A DNA stretch of 64,000 bases, taken from positions 31,795,642 through 31,859,641 of the forward strand of contig JABBOT010000002.1 in the NCBI GenBank assembly GCA_016165875.1, in the 5' to 3' direction. Positions 1 to 12,500 of the stretch are shown here, in pieces (position 1 is the stretch's first letter; each line of letters begins with the position of its first letter). The notes below the pieces were generated by a model. It searched no databases. It was not told the origin of the DNA and worked only from the letters and a program-made list of their open reading frames with translations. Made by a program: the position numbers and the translations under genes. The DNA comes from Acanthopleura granulata (lineage: Eukaryota > Mollusca > Polyplacophora > Chitonida > Chitonidae).

Positions 1-246
1 GCTTCTCAGGTTATCACCCAGTGTAAGTGTCGCACTGTCTCAGGTTATCACTCAGTGTAATTGCTGCACCGTCTCAGGTTATCACCCAGTGTAAGTGTCA
101 CACTGTCTCAGGTTATCACCCAGTGTAAGTGTCACACTGTCTCAGGTTATCACCCAGTGTAATTGCTGCACCATCTCAGGTTATCACCCAGTGTAAGTGC
201 TGCTCTGTCTCAGGTTATCACCCAGTGTAAGTGTCACACTGTCAAT
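1..246. repeat. 34-bp minisatellite, cut by window start
   Basis: About seven copies of a 34-bp unit built on CTCAGGTTATCACCCAGTGT followed by AAGTG and a variable CTGCAC or TCACAC segment. Each unit contains an acceptor-like CTCAG and, 13 nt later, a donor-like AGTGTAAGT. It lies in or just beyond an upstream ZZEF1 intron. Confidence 0.9.
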
Positions 247-765
247 AATTTCCTTATTCTTCAGCTACCCTTTATGATAATGAAGTTAATTACCTTTGAC
301 ATGAAAACCCCAGATTTTGCTTATATGGAAGTGGCATGGCTATATAGGATAGACCAAGCATGATCAGATATTTTTCCTATCTGGCTCAATCAGTATGGAG
401 AAGGAAGTGATTGTTTTTGGTAGTCCTTGTGCAAAGGGGTGTACCTGTAGGTGCATGTGTAATATGGGTTCATAGGTCAGTCCACTTCAGTTACAAGTAC
501 ATATAATTACAGAGGATCTTATACAAATATACTGAAGGTAAACTGCATTGAATTGAGCATTTGAAATCAATTCACTGCCTGAATAAGTAGAACTTTTTGG
601 GGGTGGGGGGATGTGTACCAGAATAAATTGATTGGTTATTTATTTAATTATTTATTTATTTATTTGTTTGATTAGGGTTTTACTACCCTATTCCAGTACA
701 GATGTTCTTCACATTCACATTTTTCATGAACACAGTGTACAGCATTGTGGTGTTATCTGTTACAG
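247..765 (+). other. ZZEF1 intron sequence before first recognised exon
   Basis: No convincing exon was found, although the first recognised exon needs a phase-1 partner. The stretch contains an AT-rich tail of a SINE at about 632-700 and little else recognisable. Confidence 0.5.
632..700 (-). mobile_element. SINE 3' fragment
   Basis: TTATTTATTTATT tail followed by GTTTGATTAGGGTTTTACTACCC on the plus strand, which is the reverse complement of the 3' end of the common interspersed element (GTAAAACACCAATCAAATAAATAAA). Only the tail is present. Confidence 0.55.
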
Positions 766-3590
766 ACACTGTGAATGTAGGACACAAAGCAGCAAATGCC
801 CTGCAGCTTCTGAATAGAATGGAGCCAGAAAAACTGGTAAGCTTTTTATGGCACTAGTCACATGCAGTATTTACAGAATTTGTTCATGTTTCTTACAAAA
901 TAAACATGTTTTACCTTTCTGCACACTTTTGATTTGTACTCTCTCTGATATGTGTTTTATTTTTCTGAACAGACACGCTTGTTTCCCAAGTTACTGGTGT
1001 CGTTTTTGGGTTCTGTCGTCAGACAAATGGTGAGTGAGTTAGTTTCTCGGCAAGAAAATATTGTCACAAAATGAAAGTAAAAACGAAAGTACTGTTAGAT
1101 TCAATAAACATAATAATTATATATTTATTATAATATTATGTGGTTAAAGTATGTTAATTTGGTGAAAATATTGTTATGACTAATGGTTAGGACATTGTAT
1201 GTGATTTGGCAAACAGGGATAGTTTATGTCTGTTTATCTGTTTGCCCTGGGATCTTTCCTCACATGTGTAGGTGTGTCTGCTGACCTCCATTGCTGGTCA
1301 GTGTGACTCCAAACAGAGGGTGGCCATACTGAACAACCTGCAGCCTACACTGATGGAGCTTTGCAAACTCTCCCACCAAGTGCCAGACATCTTCCCAAAG
1401 GTAGGTCAGCAGGTCATACTGATATGCTTTATTGACACATCATAGTATTACCATATACATGTACATTTGGAATATTAATAACAGTATTATAATTATGATA
1501 TTGATGGTGTTCTGTTAGTAACTTTACTTTAATATTCATTTTAAGCATTGTGTATATGCTGTGTGTACTGTCATTCTTCTGGTGAGACAGGTTTAATTAC
1601 AGTTTCAGCAATTTTGGATTTAAGGCTTGTTGAAATGATTGTGATATGTGGATTTCAAAATCAAGGTCTGTGTTTCCTGACTAGATTGGCAGTGACCACT
1701 GGTCTCAGGTGAATGCTGAGGATGTCGTGTTGAGAACCTGGCATGTAGAGTCCAGCCATAACTATGAGAACAACCAGCACACCACACAGGTAATCACTTG
1801 CAAACACTCACACTAGTTTGTGTAGTCTAAAGCGGGCCTACTCATATTCTGCCCGCTCTACGTGAAAAGGGAATTTTTTTTCCCGACTTGTATTCTACAT
1901 CAGATTGGTGGAATACATGTAGTTTTGCAGGTGGATACAACACCAAAAGATGAAAGAACAGGAGTTACTTTTCTGTAATGTGTTAGCAATGTGTGTACTA
2001 TGCAATATTTTTAAATGTGTTTTAGGGTTCAGCATACAGTTTTTAATCTGTGATTTTACCTGCTTGTTTCTTACCAGAAAATTTGTGTTCCTCTGCCAGG
2101 TTTTCAGCTGTCCAGGTGCCACATCATTTGTTGCGGAGTTTGATCCCAGATGTGAAACAGAAAGGAGGTAAAGTTTTAGACTCTACATTGATCTTTTATC
2201 ATCACAACTACAAAACGCTCTGCAAAAAGACAACTTCTTGGTCAAAACAGTGTTTTTGTGATGCGAGTGAAAGTTTTGAAACACAACACTTTTTGATGTC
2301 TTTACATCATTCAGTATTATGCATCTGTTTTTGTACAGGTATGATTACTTAGAATTCACGGACTCGCGCGGGATTAAGCGCCGCTTTGACATGAAGGTGG
2401 GCATAGAGAAGTGGCCCAGAGTCGTGACTTTTGCTGGAGGTCATCGCCTTCACTTCCTTTTTCACTCTGATGGCAGTAACAATGAATGGGGATACAAGTT
2501 CAAGGTACTTGTACCAAATAGTCTGGCCATGTAATTTCTTCTGCAAGCACATACAATTTTTCTCCATTGAATACTTCATCATTATAAATTTTGTTTTAAA
2601 TAAATAAGTATATTTTTGACTAAATCCACAAGTCTGCTTGTTCAAACGATCATTACATGTGTATGGTTGACATAACTTGGCACTCTTGTAAGTTTCATGT
2701 TGTTGTAGGTATGTAGACAAGAATGTGTGTGATAATTTCACAGGAGTATGACATAAATTATTACTTGTGCCTCTTATTCCATCAGAGACTTGTTTTCTGT
2801 TTGACCAGCTGACTGCTAAGGGGTGTCCAGACTCTCCACTGTGCTGGCCGTATGACCTTCAGCTCAGCCTGGCCAAGTTGTTTGGGAGACTCTGTGGCAC
2901 AACTCTGGATGCCAGAGGGTGTAAGTATACCCCTTGTGTCAGATTGATGTAGTTTACAAATAACAAAATATTGAATGTTTACTTATATTTACAAAGTATT
3001 CCTATATGGTTAATAACTTCATGTTGTAGCAGTAATATCCTAATTCTCTTTCTTCTGTAGCCTTGAATATACCCCTGAATGATTTGAATATGAATATGAA
3101 GTCTGCAGTATGATAAGGGGGAATGTCCTCAGATTGGGTATACACCATAAAGCAACAAATTTATGCTGCATCTTACCATAAACCATATCACTAACTTTGA
3201 TTGTTCAATCCTGAAGAAACACCTTTGACTAAATTAAAGCTTCATAGTATACTCCTGCCATGGGGCACATAACAGGAGCCCATCATGCAGTCTTGCAAAG
3301 GGCACATGTGGTGAATAGCACCCCAGTCAGCTCACTGTGACCGATATAAATGAACTGTGGTGACAAATCCATGTTGGGCTGGCTGGTATGCAGGCTGGCT
3401 GTGCGAACATCAGAATTGTGTATGTGTGTGTGGATTGTTTGTGGCAGTTTGTTTACGGGATGCATTTTCGGAGGTCATTTATGACAGAAGGGGAGATGAT
3501 CAAGATTTGCTGCGCAGTGAACTCTGGACCACTCTCTTCAGAGGAGGTTACATGATTGGCAAACTCCAGCGCTCACTCTCAGGAAAGTTT
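766..3590 (+). CDS. ZZEF1: ZZEF1 exons 1-8 of window: first SDGS..WGYKF sandwich domain
   Basis: Exons 766-836, 973-1029, 1272-1400, 1685-1789, 2100-2167, 2339-2504, 2809-2920 and 3448-3590. The first starts in phase 1 (two nt finish a codon), so an upstream exon exists outside the window or unseen. Exons at 1685-2504 encode a CUB-like beta domain: PGATSFVAEFDPRC, then a Y-D-Y-L-E-F strand, then HFLFHSDGS..NEWGYKF. The 2809 exon uses the acceptor after TTTGACCAG; an upstream CAG would put a stop in frame. Its donor is the GTAAGT at 2921, leaving phase 1, which joins 3448 to read G-F-C-L-R-D. The later exons read as alpha-helical protein with no recognised motif. Confidence 0.85.
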
Positions 3591-6500
3591 GTAAGTGTTC
3601 AACTGAGTGTATTTTGCCCTTCAAGTATATATTACAGAGATGAAGCAATGAGTAGCAGGTCATCAGTGTTCTGAAAAAAGTGTTAAATTTCTTTTCAGTG
3701 AAAAGTGTGGTTAAAGTTGTAATTGTTTATGCCGGTCAAGGTAATTAAGCTTTTTAAAGAATTTTATTGTGATGAAAATTGTGTGATGTAGCTTATCTTA
3801 TGGCTGTACAAGATTGTGTGTCATTCATGGATAATACAGCAAAGAAGTTTCCTAATTTGGATCTTAATGGTTAATGTTTGCTTGTAACACATGCATGTGT
3901 CAGTACCAGATATCAGTAACAAAATGTTAACATTGGATTTCCTAATATGCTTATTTTCTGTGTCTGCATCCTGACATTAAGCCTTGTCTGGCAAAGTTGA
4001 AGCTTAGAAGAAGGACAATGTTTTATAGGTGTATACCTTTGCATATGTGAAACCCTCCTGAAATCCATGACTTCTTCAGTTCCTCTATGTGTGTGCTCTT
4101 GTTGTAGTCTGCTGAAGATGCCACAGTGGCTAATCAGTTCCTGTGGGACCTGATCGAGCAGAAAGAAGGACCCTCAACCAAACTGTTGAAACGGTACTGT
4201 ATGATTGTTCATGTGTTCTGCTCTGTTTCTCTACATTTTCATGGCTCCTTTGTACTTAACTTATTTTTTCTTCCTCTCATCTAAATAGTATCTATGATGG
4301 TCCATGTGAATCTTATCTACATTTAAGACATGAACTGAAAACTTATCACAGAATTGCCTCCCTATGTTTATTTAGAGAGCAAGGAGGACTTTGCAAAGGA
4401 AGCAGAAAATAAACGTGTAGATTGCATATTGAAAGATTGGACCTTTTTGTGAATAGTGTGGTATTTACACTTAGCTCCTTGTGAAATGTTTGGGAATTAA
4501 TTGTCCACCTACTGTGAGACATTTTAGAAATATATGGTGATATTAAAGATGATTGGTGTAAAGAGTGGAACGTCTTATTAAAACACACAGCGCAGAACAA
4601 TTGATGATGTGTTTACCTGTGTAGGTGTCGGGACCACCTGAGTAAGGGTCTGCCTCGTCAACGCCTTGGGGGAGAGGAAGTGGATGCTGCTATCATCTCA
4701 GTATTTGCAGCTCTACTCTGGCATACACAACAGCTCAGGGAAGATGTTACCAAATATGGTAATCTCATGATTGCCCCATTTTCTGACATCGTGTACTTAT
4801 AATATTGTAATACGGTACTGTTAGTAATTTGGTTCTGAAATAAAGAAAAGTGTTAGTGAATTGTTTCACATATGTCTTACCTTTTCATTAATTACTAAGT
4901 TATATTAAATTGTGCAAGATAAACTTGGAAGCTTTTCTAACAAGTCAAGTTATTTTTACCATTTCTCGTAATTACCAATAATCATAATAAAGTTTTTGTC
5001 AATATAAAACATGTAATTAATTTGGTTTCAGCTCAAAGCTGTGAGTCTGGTGAGAGTGTGAACCCTGTCAGTGATGGGATCTTCCAGGCTTACAGTGCTG
5101 CAGAGTACCTCAGAATGCAGCTGGTAGGTTATCTCCTTCCTGTGTTTTCTTTTAAACCATTGCTGGTAATTAAATTCATTTTGTGAATAAAACTTATCTT
5201 CTGGGCTAATATTGATTCATTTTTCTCGCATGCTTTGTTAGGGTTGACTCTCAGGATGTAAACAGCTGAACTTTAGTATTGTAATTGTATTGACACATAC
5301 GCCTGTTATATATGTATGAGGAAACATTTGTGTAGGGGACACAGTTTCACAGCTGAAGGTCTCTTACCTTCCTGAAGAGTATACTCTTATGGAGTCTTGG
5401 TTTATTATATAGCTTGCTCAAAGACAGAAAAAGAAGAAACAGTTGGCAGACTCGGTAGATCAAAATACAGATTCCAGTATTGAGGATGATCCAGGTTTGA
5501 TTCCTTTGTTTCTTATGGTTTTATGTCAATTTGCACAAGATAGCACAGGACAAAATTATGAACTTGTCTTTTTCATGTAAACTCCAGCTTGTAATTATTG
5601 TTCAGTCTAAACATTTCTAGTTCAAACTTAATCTCTTAATTAATTCAACTAGTATTTCAAATGTCATTTGAGATATATATAGTTCCAAAGTACCAATAAA
5701 GTTAGTTTTTCTGAAATTCAACAGCTAATATATTTTAGTGCACAATTAAGTTGTACTTGTAAGATGTTAATATTGTTCTCTTTTTTCAATTTGGGTAACT
5801 CTAATTGCCATTATTGTTGAATTCTTGTTTGTGTTTAGTCACACTTTGTAAGGGGAAAGCCTTGTACCTGTTGAAGTTTGCTGGCCTGAGCAAGGTTCAG
5901 TTGAAGCATGAGGTACGTATGCTTCATTGGTTTGGACATACATGTGTACATGTACATTTGTTAAAAGTAAAAACTGTGCACAGTATGCATTTAACAAGGT
6001 AGACCCCAACTTCATTCAGGTTTTAATTACATGAAAATGTGATCATTGGTGCATTGAACATGTTGTAGTATGTGGTTGTGCCACACATGAAAATGTGATC
6101 ACTGGTGCATTGAACATGTTGTGGTATATGGTTGTGCCACACATGAAAATGTGATCGCTGGTGCATTGAACATGTTGTGGTATATGGTTGTGCCACACAT
6201 GAAAATGTGATCGCTGGTGCATTGAACATGTTGTGGTATATGGTTGTGCCACACATGAAAATGTGATCACTGGTGCATTGAACATGTTGTGGTATATGGT
6301 TGTGCCACACATGAAAATGTGATCGCTGGTGCATTGAACATGTTGTGGTATATGGTTGTGCCACACATGAAAATGTGATTGCTGGTGCATTGAACATGTT
6401 GTAGTATATGGTTGTGCCACACATGAAAATGTGATCGCTGGTGCATTGAACATTTTGTAGTATATGGTTGTGCCACACATGAAAATGTGATCGCTGGTGC

Positions 6501-9500
6501 ATTGAACATGTTGTGGTATATGGTTGTGCCACACATGAAAATGTGATCGCTGGTGCATTGAACATGTTGTAGTATATGGTTGTGCCACACATGGTGTGCT
6601 CATACATACCTTTACTGTGTTCATATGTGCTTATGTGTTGGTAATCTACATACCATGTAGGTGTAAAAGTAGGATTTTTCTGGTATTGAGAAATGATAGA
6701 ATAAAGAACAAACGAACTTTGAAATGATAGAATAAAGAACAAACGAACATCTCTATGTTCTGATTGCATTGTCAAAGGTGTTCTTATCAAAGAATAGAGT
6801 ATAAAAGTTGATCAGGCTTTATATATGAGCAGAGTTACATATACACATGCATGTGTACCTGTTGGACTGACTGTTGCTGTCTTACCTTAATGCAATGACC
6901 TTGATTGTTCTTCAGCTTAGGCAAAAAACAAGCAAGCAGTTGTTTAAGAAGGTGTCCAACAAGAAACTGAATACTGGACTGGAAAAGCTGATGAAGGTAA
7001 ATCTGTTTGTATTGCTCTTTCATATAAAGCACATTTGCTTTATGGACAAGGTTGAGATGATGGATGTTTTGCCATCTACAAGTGCAGTAAATCATGTCAT
7101 GTAATCAAAAAGGTATTGTTAAAGTGTAAATATAACTTATGCCCACATGTGAAAAGATGTGAGTGTAGGGTTTCTTTCTCATTGACTGCTCGAGTATTGT
7201 ATTGCACGTGATCTCTCCGTATTGAGTTTAATTTTGTTATGCACATTTATTACAGGCTGACTTTGACCCAGTTGGGTTTGAGAAGTTCCCAGCCTTTAAG
7301 TTGGTGGTTGAGTTTGTACGAGACCCAGCTTGGTCATCAGAAAGGTGGGGCCAGTCATGATTCATTTATTTGTTCATTACTGTGGTTTTGTTTCTTCAAT
7401 TCCTTTCAAAATGACAGTCAACAACGATCTTCCTTTTATATGAAGGGCAAGTTCTAGAATCCATATCCGGAGGAAATTTGTGAGGTAAAACAGTTGCATA
7501 CATGATTATGTTATAACAGTTCTCCCTTCCTCCATGGCTTAAGGCGTTAGTACTCTAATGCAGCATAATGATCCAGCCAACAATTTGGCTGCTGTGAGTT
7601 CAAGTCCAGCTCATGCTAGTTTCCTCCTGGGCCATGTGTGGGAAGGTCTGCCAGTAACTTGCAGGTTGGCGTGTGTTTCCACAGGGCTGGGCCGGGTTTC
7701 CTCCCACCATAATGCTGCCCCGTCGCCGTATGATATGAAATATTCTTGAGTATGGCCTGAAGCATCAATCAAATAAATAAATTAATGCAGGGTTTTCTTG
7801 CATTGCATATGTATGCATCTGCTGTCCATATTGTTTGTGTTTCTGTTTCTTCTAAGATAAATCAAACCTTCCTTTTCCCATCAATTTAAGTACCTGCTCT
7901 TATGCTTTGGATATAGTAACGTGCTGAAATGTAGGAGATGGCTTAAACATGTGTTGATGCAGGGTAAATCGTTTGTTAATGGAGCGATCTCAACATGCTC
8001 AGGCTGTGGCAGAAGTATACCTGTTTGCCTCAGAGTTCATTCGGCAGACCAGTGAAGAGAACATATTCCAGGTGAGTACATCTATAATATCATATTGCAT
8101 GTACATTCACAGCAGCCTTAAATTCATTGCGCATTCATGTTTGTCAAGTGGTCTAGACCATACCCTTTCCAATATTTGTTACATTCCCATGGGAGTGCAT
8201 TATTTTATCCTGATTCAGTTCTTAAAATTTCTTGCAATTAACTTTGTGGGGCATAATTTGGTACAGTTGTATCACGTGGATGCTATGGTACATAGATATT
8301 TTGATGTGCCTAACAGTACAAGTTTCAAAGTACCATAAGTGACTTAAAATTTTTCCCAAAAAAGTGCTTCATTAGAGGCAAATGAATGAATGTCCTAAAA
8401 TATTACTTTTGGTACTGAATCTTAGATTATCTACTACAATATCATCACACCTTTCAAATATAACTTTAAACACCCTTCTAAGGCAAAATGGGCAACTTAA
8501 TCATAGGCAGAATTTCCGGTCATTTACATGTTGTGTGTCAGTTTACCTGACTTGATAGATGGCACTTTATTGTTCCTAGATCCCAACTGTGCTATTCCTG
8601 TCGGAGATGTTATCCTTCCAAGATTCCTTTGCCAAGCATTATGCTGAGGGTCTGGATGGGTGTGGTCTGGATTTAGAGTCCAGGGTCAGGAAATCATACT
8701 ATGTGTTAATCCGACGCCTGGTCGACTCCTTCCAGGAGACCCAGAGGCGTCAGCTCAAACGGTATGTCTGTGGATCTTGTGACACTCATCTTTATATCAT
8801 GTGCTGAAATGTGTCTTAATATACATGTGCATTGGACTTTCGGTACAAATAGAGAGCTGAACTCCGTCGTAAAGCCATGTAGTTACATGTACAACAATGG
8901 ACATTGCAGTGGGAATAATCTGAGTCCCTTTGTTTTGTCCGCTTAGAAACGTGATGAACCTGACTGCTGTCGTGTACGTGCCAAACTATAGAGAACAGAA
9001 ATCAGCCATTTACATTACAATTTAACTCTTCTAGTATTTCTTGCCTTTCAGGAATATGGCCAATGCTTATGATTTCATACAGGCTTGCTTGCTGCACTTC
9101 CTGGACACTCAGTGGCAGGTAAGCATTTGACGTCAAGCCTTATCAGATGTCTAACGGCTATATAATTATATAATGTCACAGCTATATAATTCTGAAATAT
9201 TATACATGTACTCAGAACCTCAAATGTAACAAGGCCTTAATGTTTGCATATGTATCTTCTTACAAACAAAGCTTTGTCGTAATTAAAGTCCATATTTAGC
9301 TCATTTTCAAGGAAGCCCTGTTGATATGACTTTACAAATACCTTTAAAGCTGAATAAATTCAGCTATTTTGCAGTACAGCGAACAGATGTCTTTTACTGG
9401 TATGTTAGTATCCTAGTACTTAGTATTTCTAGTATTTTTTGTATCCAGTTAATGTAATTTTATGTTTTGTTGGCAGCCATATGACTTCTCCTTCATTTCT

Positions 9501-12500
9501 GAGGTCAAACTTCCATCTCTGTTCTTTGACATTGCCAAAGGTAACATTTGTTAACATGTGACTTAAAGTCAGTTATTTTCTCATTTCTTTAATACTCTCT
9601 TCTATGGCCCACTAATTAGCCATCTGCTTTGCATTGTTTGCTAGCTTAATCCCAATTTCTGTCATGCAAGCTAATTACTATTGTGACACCAAACAACTCG
9701 TCCTCTAGATATCTCAAAAATTCTTTATCTTCAGCTAGATATTCTTCCTATCATATGTTTGTATAATGGTACCTTGGAATCAGGATTGTGCAAAATATGA
9801 CTTGGTAAATATCACCTTTGAAACTGGAAAACTAATTCCCCTGAATATCCATATGTCAGGAGGTTTGCATCAGTGTAAATCAAATGTGAGGGTGGGTACA
9901 GCTACTGTAGCAGCTTGTAACTAATTTGTATGTAGCTTTGTCAGTTTGTAACATTGCCAGTTGTTGGCCATACTTCCAGAAACCGTGAAGATGCGTGACC
10001 GTACTGTGGCCGAGCAGGAAGAGAACAAAGAACTGCGCGAGTATGAACAGTGTAAGGCATGGTTTCAGGAGTGTAGTGCCGACTCAGGCAAAGGCTTCTC
10101 TACCTGGTACCACAAACATGATGGGGTACCCTCCGAGGAACGCAAGGTTAGCTGAATAGTCATGCCTGTAAATGGTTTTTATTTGTTTCTGTGAAGTCCT
10201 TGGAGGGGGACTGGTTTGATTGTAAATTGACCAAGTTATATCCATGTATTAGAAATTCAAAGGATTCAATTTAATACAGAAAGGTGACATTGCAGACCTC
10301 AATAAGATCAGGTCATTTCTTGCTTTCATCGTGTTCATTAGTACAATTTCAGGCTTGTTTTGGAGAAAAATTAAACATTTTTGCCCAAGGTAATGTCAGT
10401 AAACCCTAGTTTAAAGGTTTAAACTTTACTGTTGGACTGAAATTTAATAATGTAGATATTTATTGCTCTGATTTCAGCCGATCCAGATGTTTGTAGCCAA
10501 ATTCTCTGACTTACTGGATGTGGAGATCAGCTGTGATGGTTGTTGTGTGACCCTACCTGGGCGCAGGTACAGGTGTCTGCAGTGCGAGGACATGGACCTA
10601 TGTGCTACATGCTATGCCGGTGAGCTGGGAAATCAAGTCTTTACATGAGTTGTAAGGGTAAATTAGCTAGTCATGGAATATGAACCTAGTGTCCTACATG
10701 CTACACTGGTCGGCTGGGAAATCAAGTCTTTACATGGGTTGTTAATTAGCCTGTCGTGAAATATGAACGTACACTCTGCTACATGCCACGCTGGTGAGCT
10801 GGGAAATCAAGTCTTTACATGGGTTATTAATTAGCCTGTCGTGAAATATGAACGTACACTCTGCTACATGCCACGCTGGTGAGCTGGGAAATCAAGTCTT
10901 TACATGGGTTATTAATTAGCCTGTCGTGAAATATGAACGTACACTCTGCTACATGCCACGCTGGTGAGCTGGGAAATCAAGTCTTTACATGGTTTGTTAA
11001 TTAGCCTGTCGTGAAATATGAACGTACACTCTGCTACATGCCACGCTGGTGAGCTGGGAAATCAAGTCTTTACATGGGTTGTTAATTAGCCTGTCGTGAA
11101 ATATGAACGTACACTCTGCTACATGCCACGCTGGTGAGCTGGGAAATCAAGTCTTTACATGGGTCGTTATGGTATATTAGCTTGTCATAAAATATGAACC
11201 TATGTGCTACATGCTCTACCAGTGATCTGGGGAAATCAAGCCTTCACATGTGTTTTTATGGTAAGATAGCTTGTCATGAAATATGAGTCTACATTGCGCT
11301 ACATGCTAATCGGGTGAGCTGGAATATCAAGCCTTCACATGGGTTTTTATGGTAAGTTAGCTTGTCAAGAAATATGAGTCTACATTGCGCTACATGCTAA
11401 TCGGGTGAGCTGGAAAATCAAGTCTCCACATACGCAGTAAATGGGTTTGAATTATTTATCGTGAAATATGGACCTTTGTGCTACATTCCCCAGTCAGAAT
11501 AGCAGAGGAAATCAAACCTTTACCTGTATATGCATAGTACACCTGTTCATCAAGATAATAGCATTATTTGTAGGATAAAAGTACTGAAGCAAAGACCGAG
11601 CTCTGTGAAACATGGCTGGGTACGCTATTTTGCATAACAGATGACATCTCTGAGCAGTGAGCTACTGTACCCAGGTTATAACCCTTGTTAATATTCATGG
11701 TGAATGTTAAATGTTCTGTGGGTTGCCAGGTGTAACACGCAAAGCTGGATCTTTAGGGGCTCTCTATTGCGTTTAACATTAAATGAACTGTGTCCTGTGT
11801 GCCAATTAATGTACAAAAAGTGTGGAAAATATCCAAGGCCATGGTGCAAAATACTATGTGATCAGACGAGGTGTGTGAAAGGTTCCAGGTTTTGTAACAT
11901 GATTGCACATGGTATATTTGACAGGAGGTGTGAAGCCGTATGCCGAGAGTGATAACTCTGAACACACAGATGATCATGACATGGTGTACCTCATGTAAGT
12001 AGTTGTACTTCCCAGGACACAGCCATTCAGGATAGGATGTTTTCTGTGCACCTACTGCTTTAGACACTGATTCAATTTTGCAGTATAAAGCAGGATTTGA
12101 ATAAATATCAGTGTGACCAGTAGACACAAGAACATGTCTTCTTTGCTAATATCAAGGGTGAAGAAGTTTAACACCATTGTATACATTTAATACTGGTACT
12201 TAATTTGGTCCCCTGGACTCTGCTTGGCTTCCTCCCATCATGATGCTGGTTGCTGTTGTATAAGTGAAATATTCTTGAGTACAGCGTAAAACACCAATGA
12301 AATAAATAAATAAATAATTTAGCCCCGTGGGAGTGGGCCATGGTCGAGTGGTTACACGTGCTTGTCTTTTACATGCTAGGACCTAGAGGCAAAGGTTCAA
12401 ACTTGGCCTAGCTAGGACAGAGAATTTGTTGATCCACGCCTCTCGCACTACTTGACAAAAAGTGGATGACAACCTGGAAGTTGTTCTTTGAGTTCATACA

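Noticed and set aside
3062..3110. Possible exon after CTTCTGTAG at 3060
   Set aside because: In either possible phase from the preceding exon a stop comes quickly (TGA at 3074-3076 or 3110-3112); joining 2920 to 3448 gives a clean phase fit.
6023..6790. 255-residue minus-strand open frame
   Set aside because: It lies in the 56-bp minisatellite; the frame is open only because the unit lacks stops, and three overlapping versions exist in different frames.
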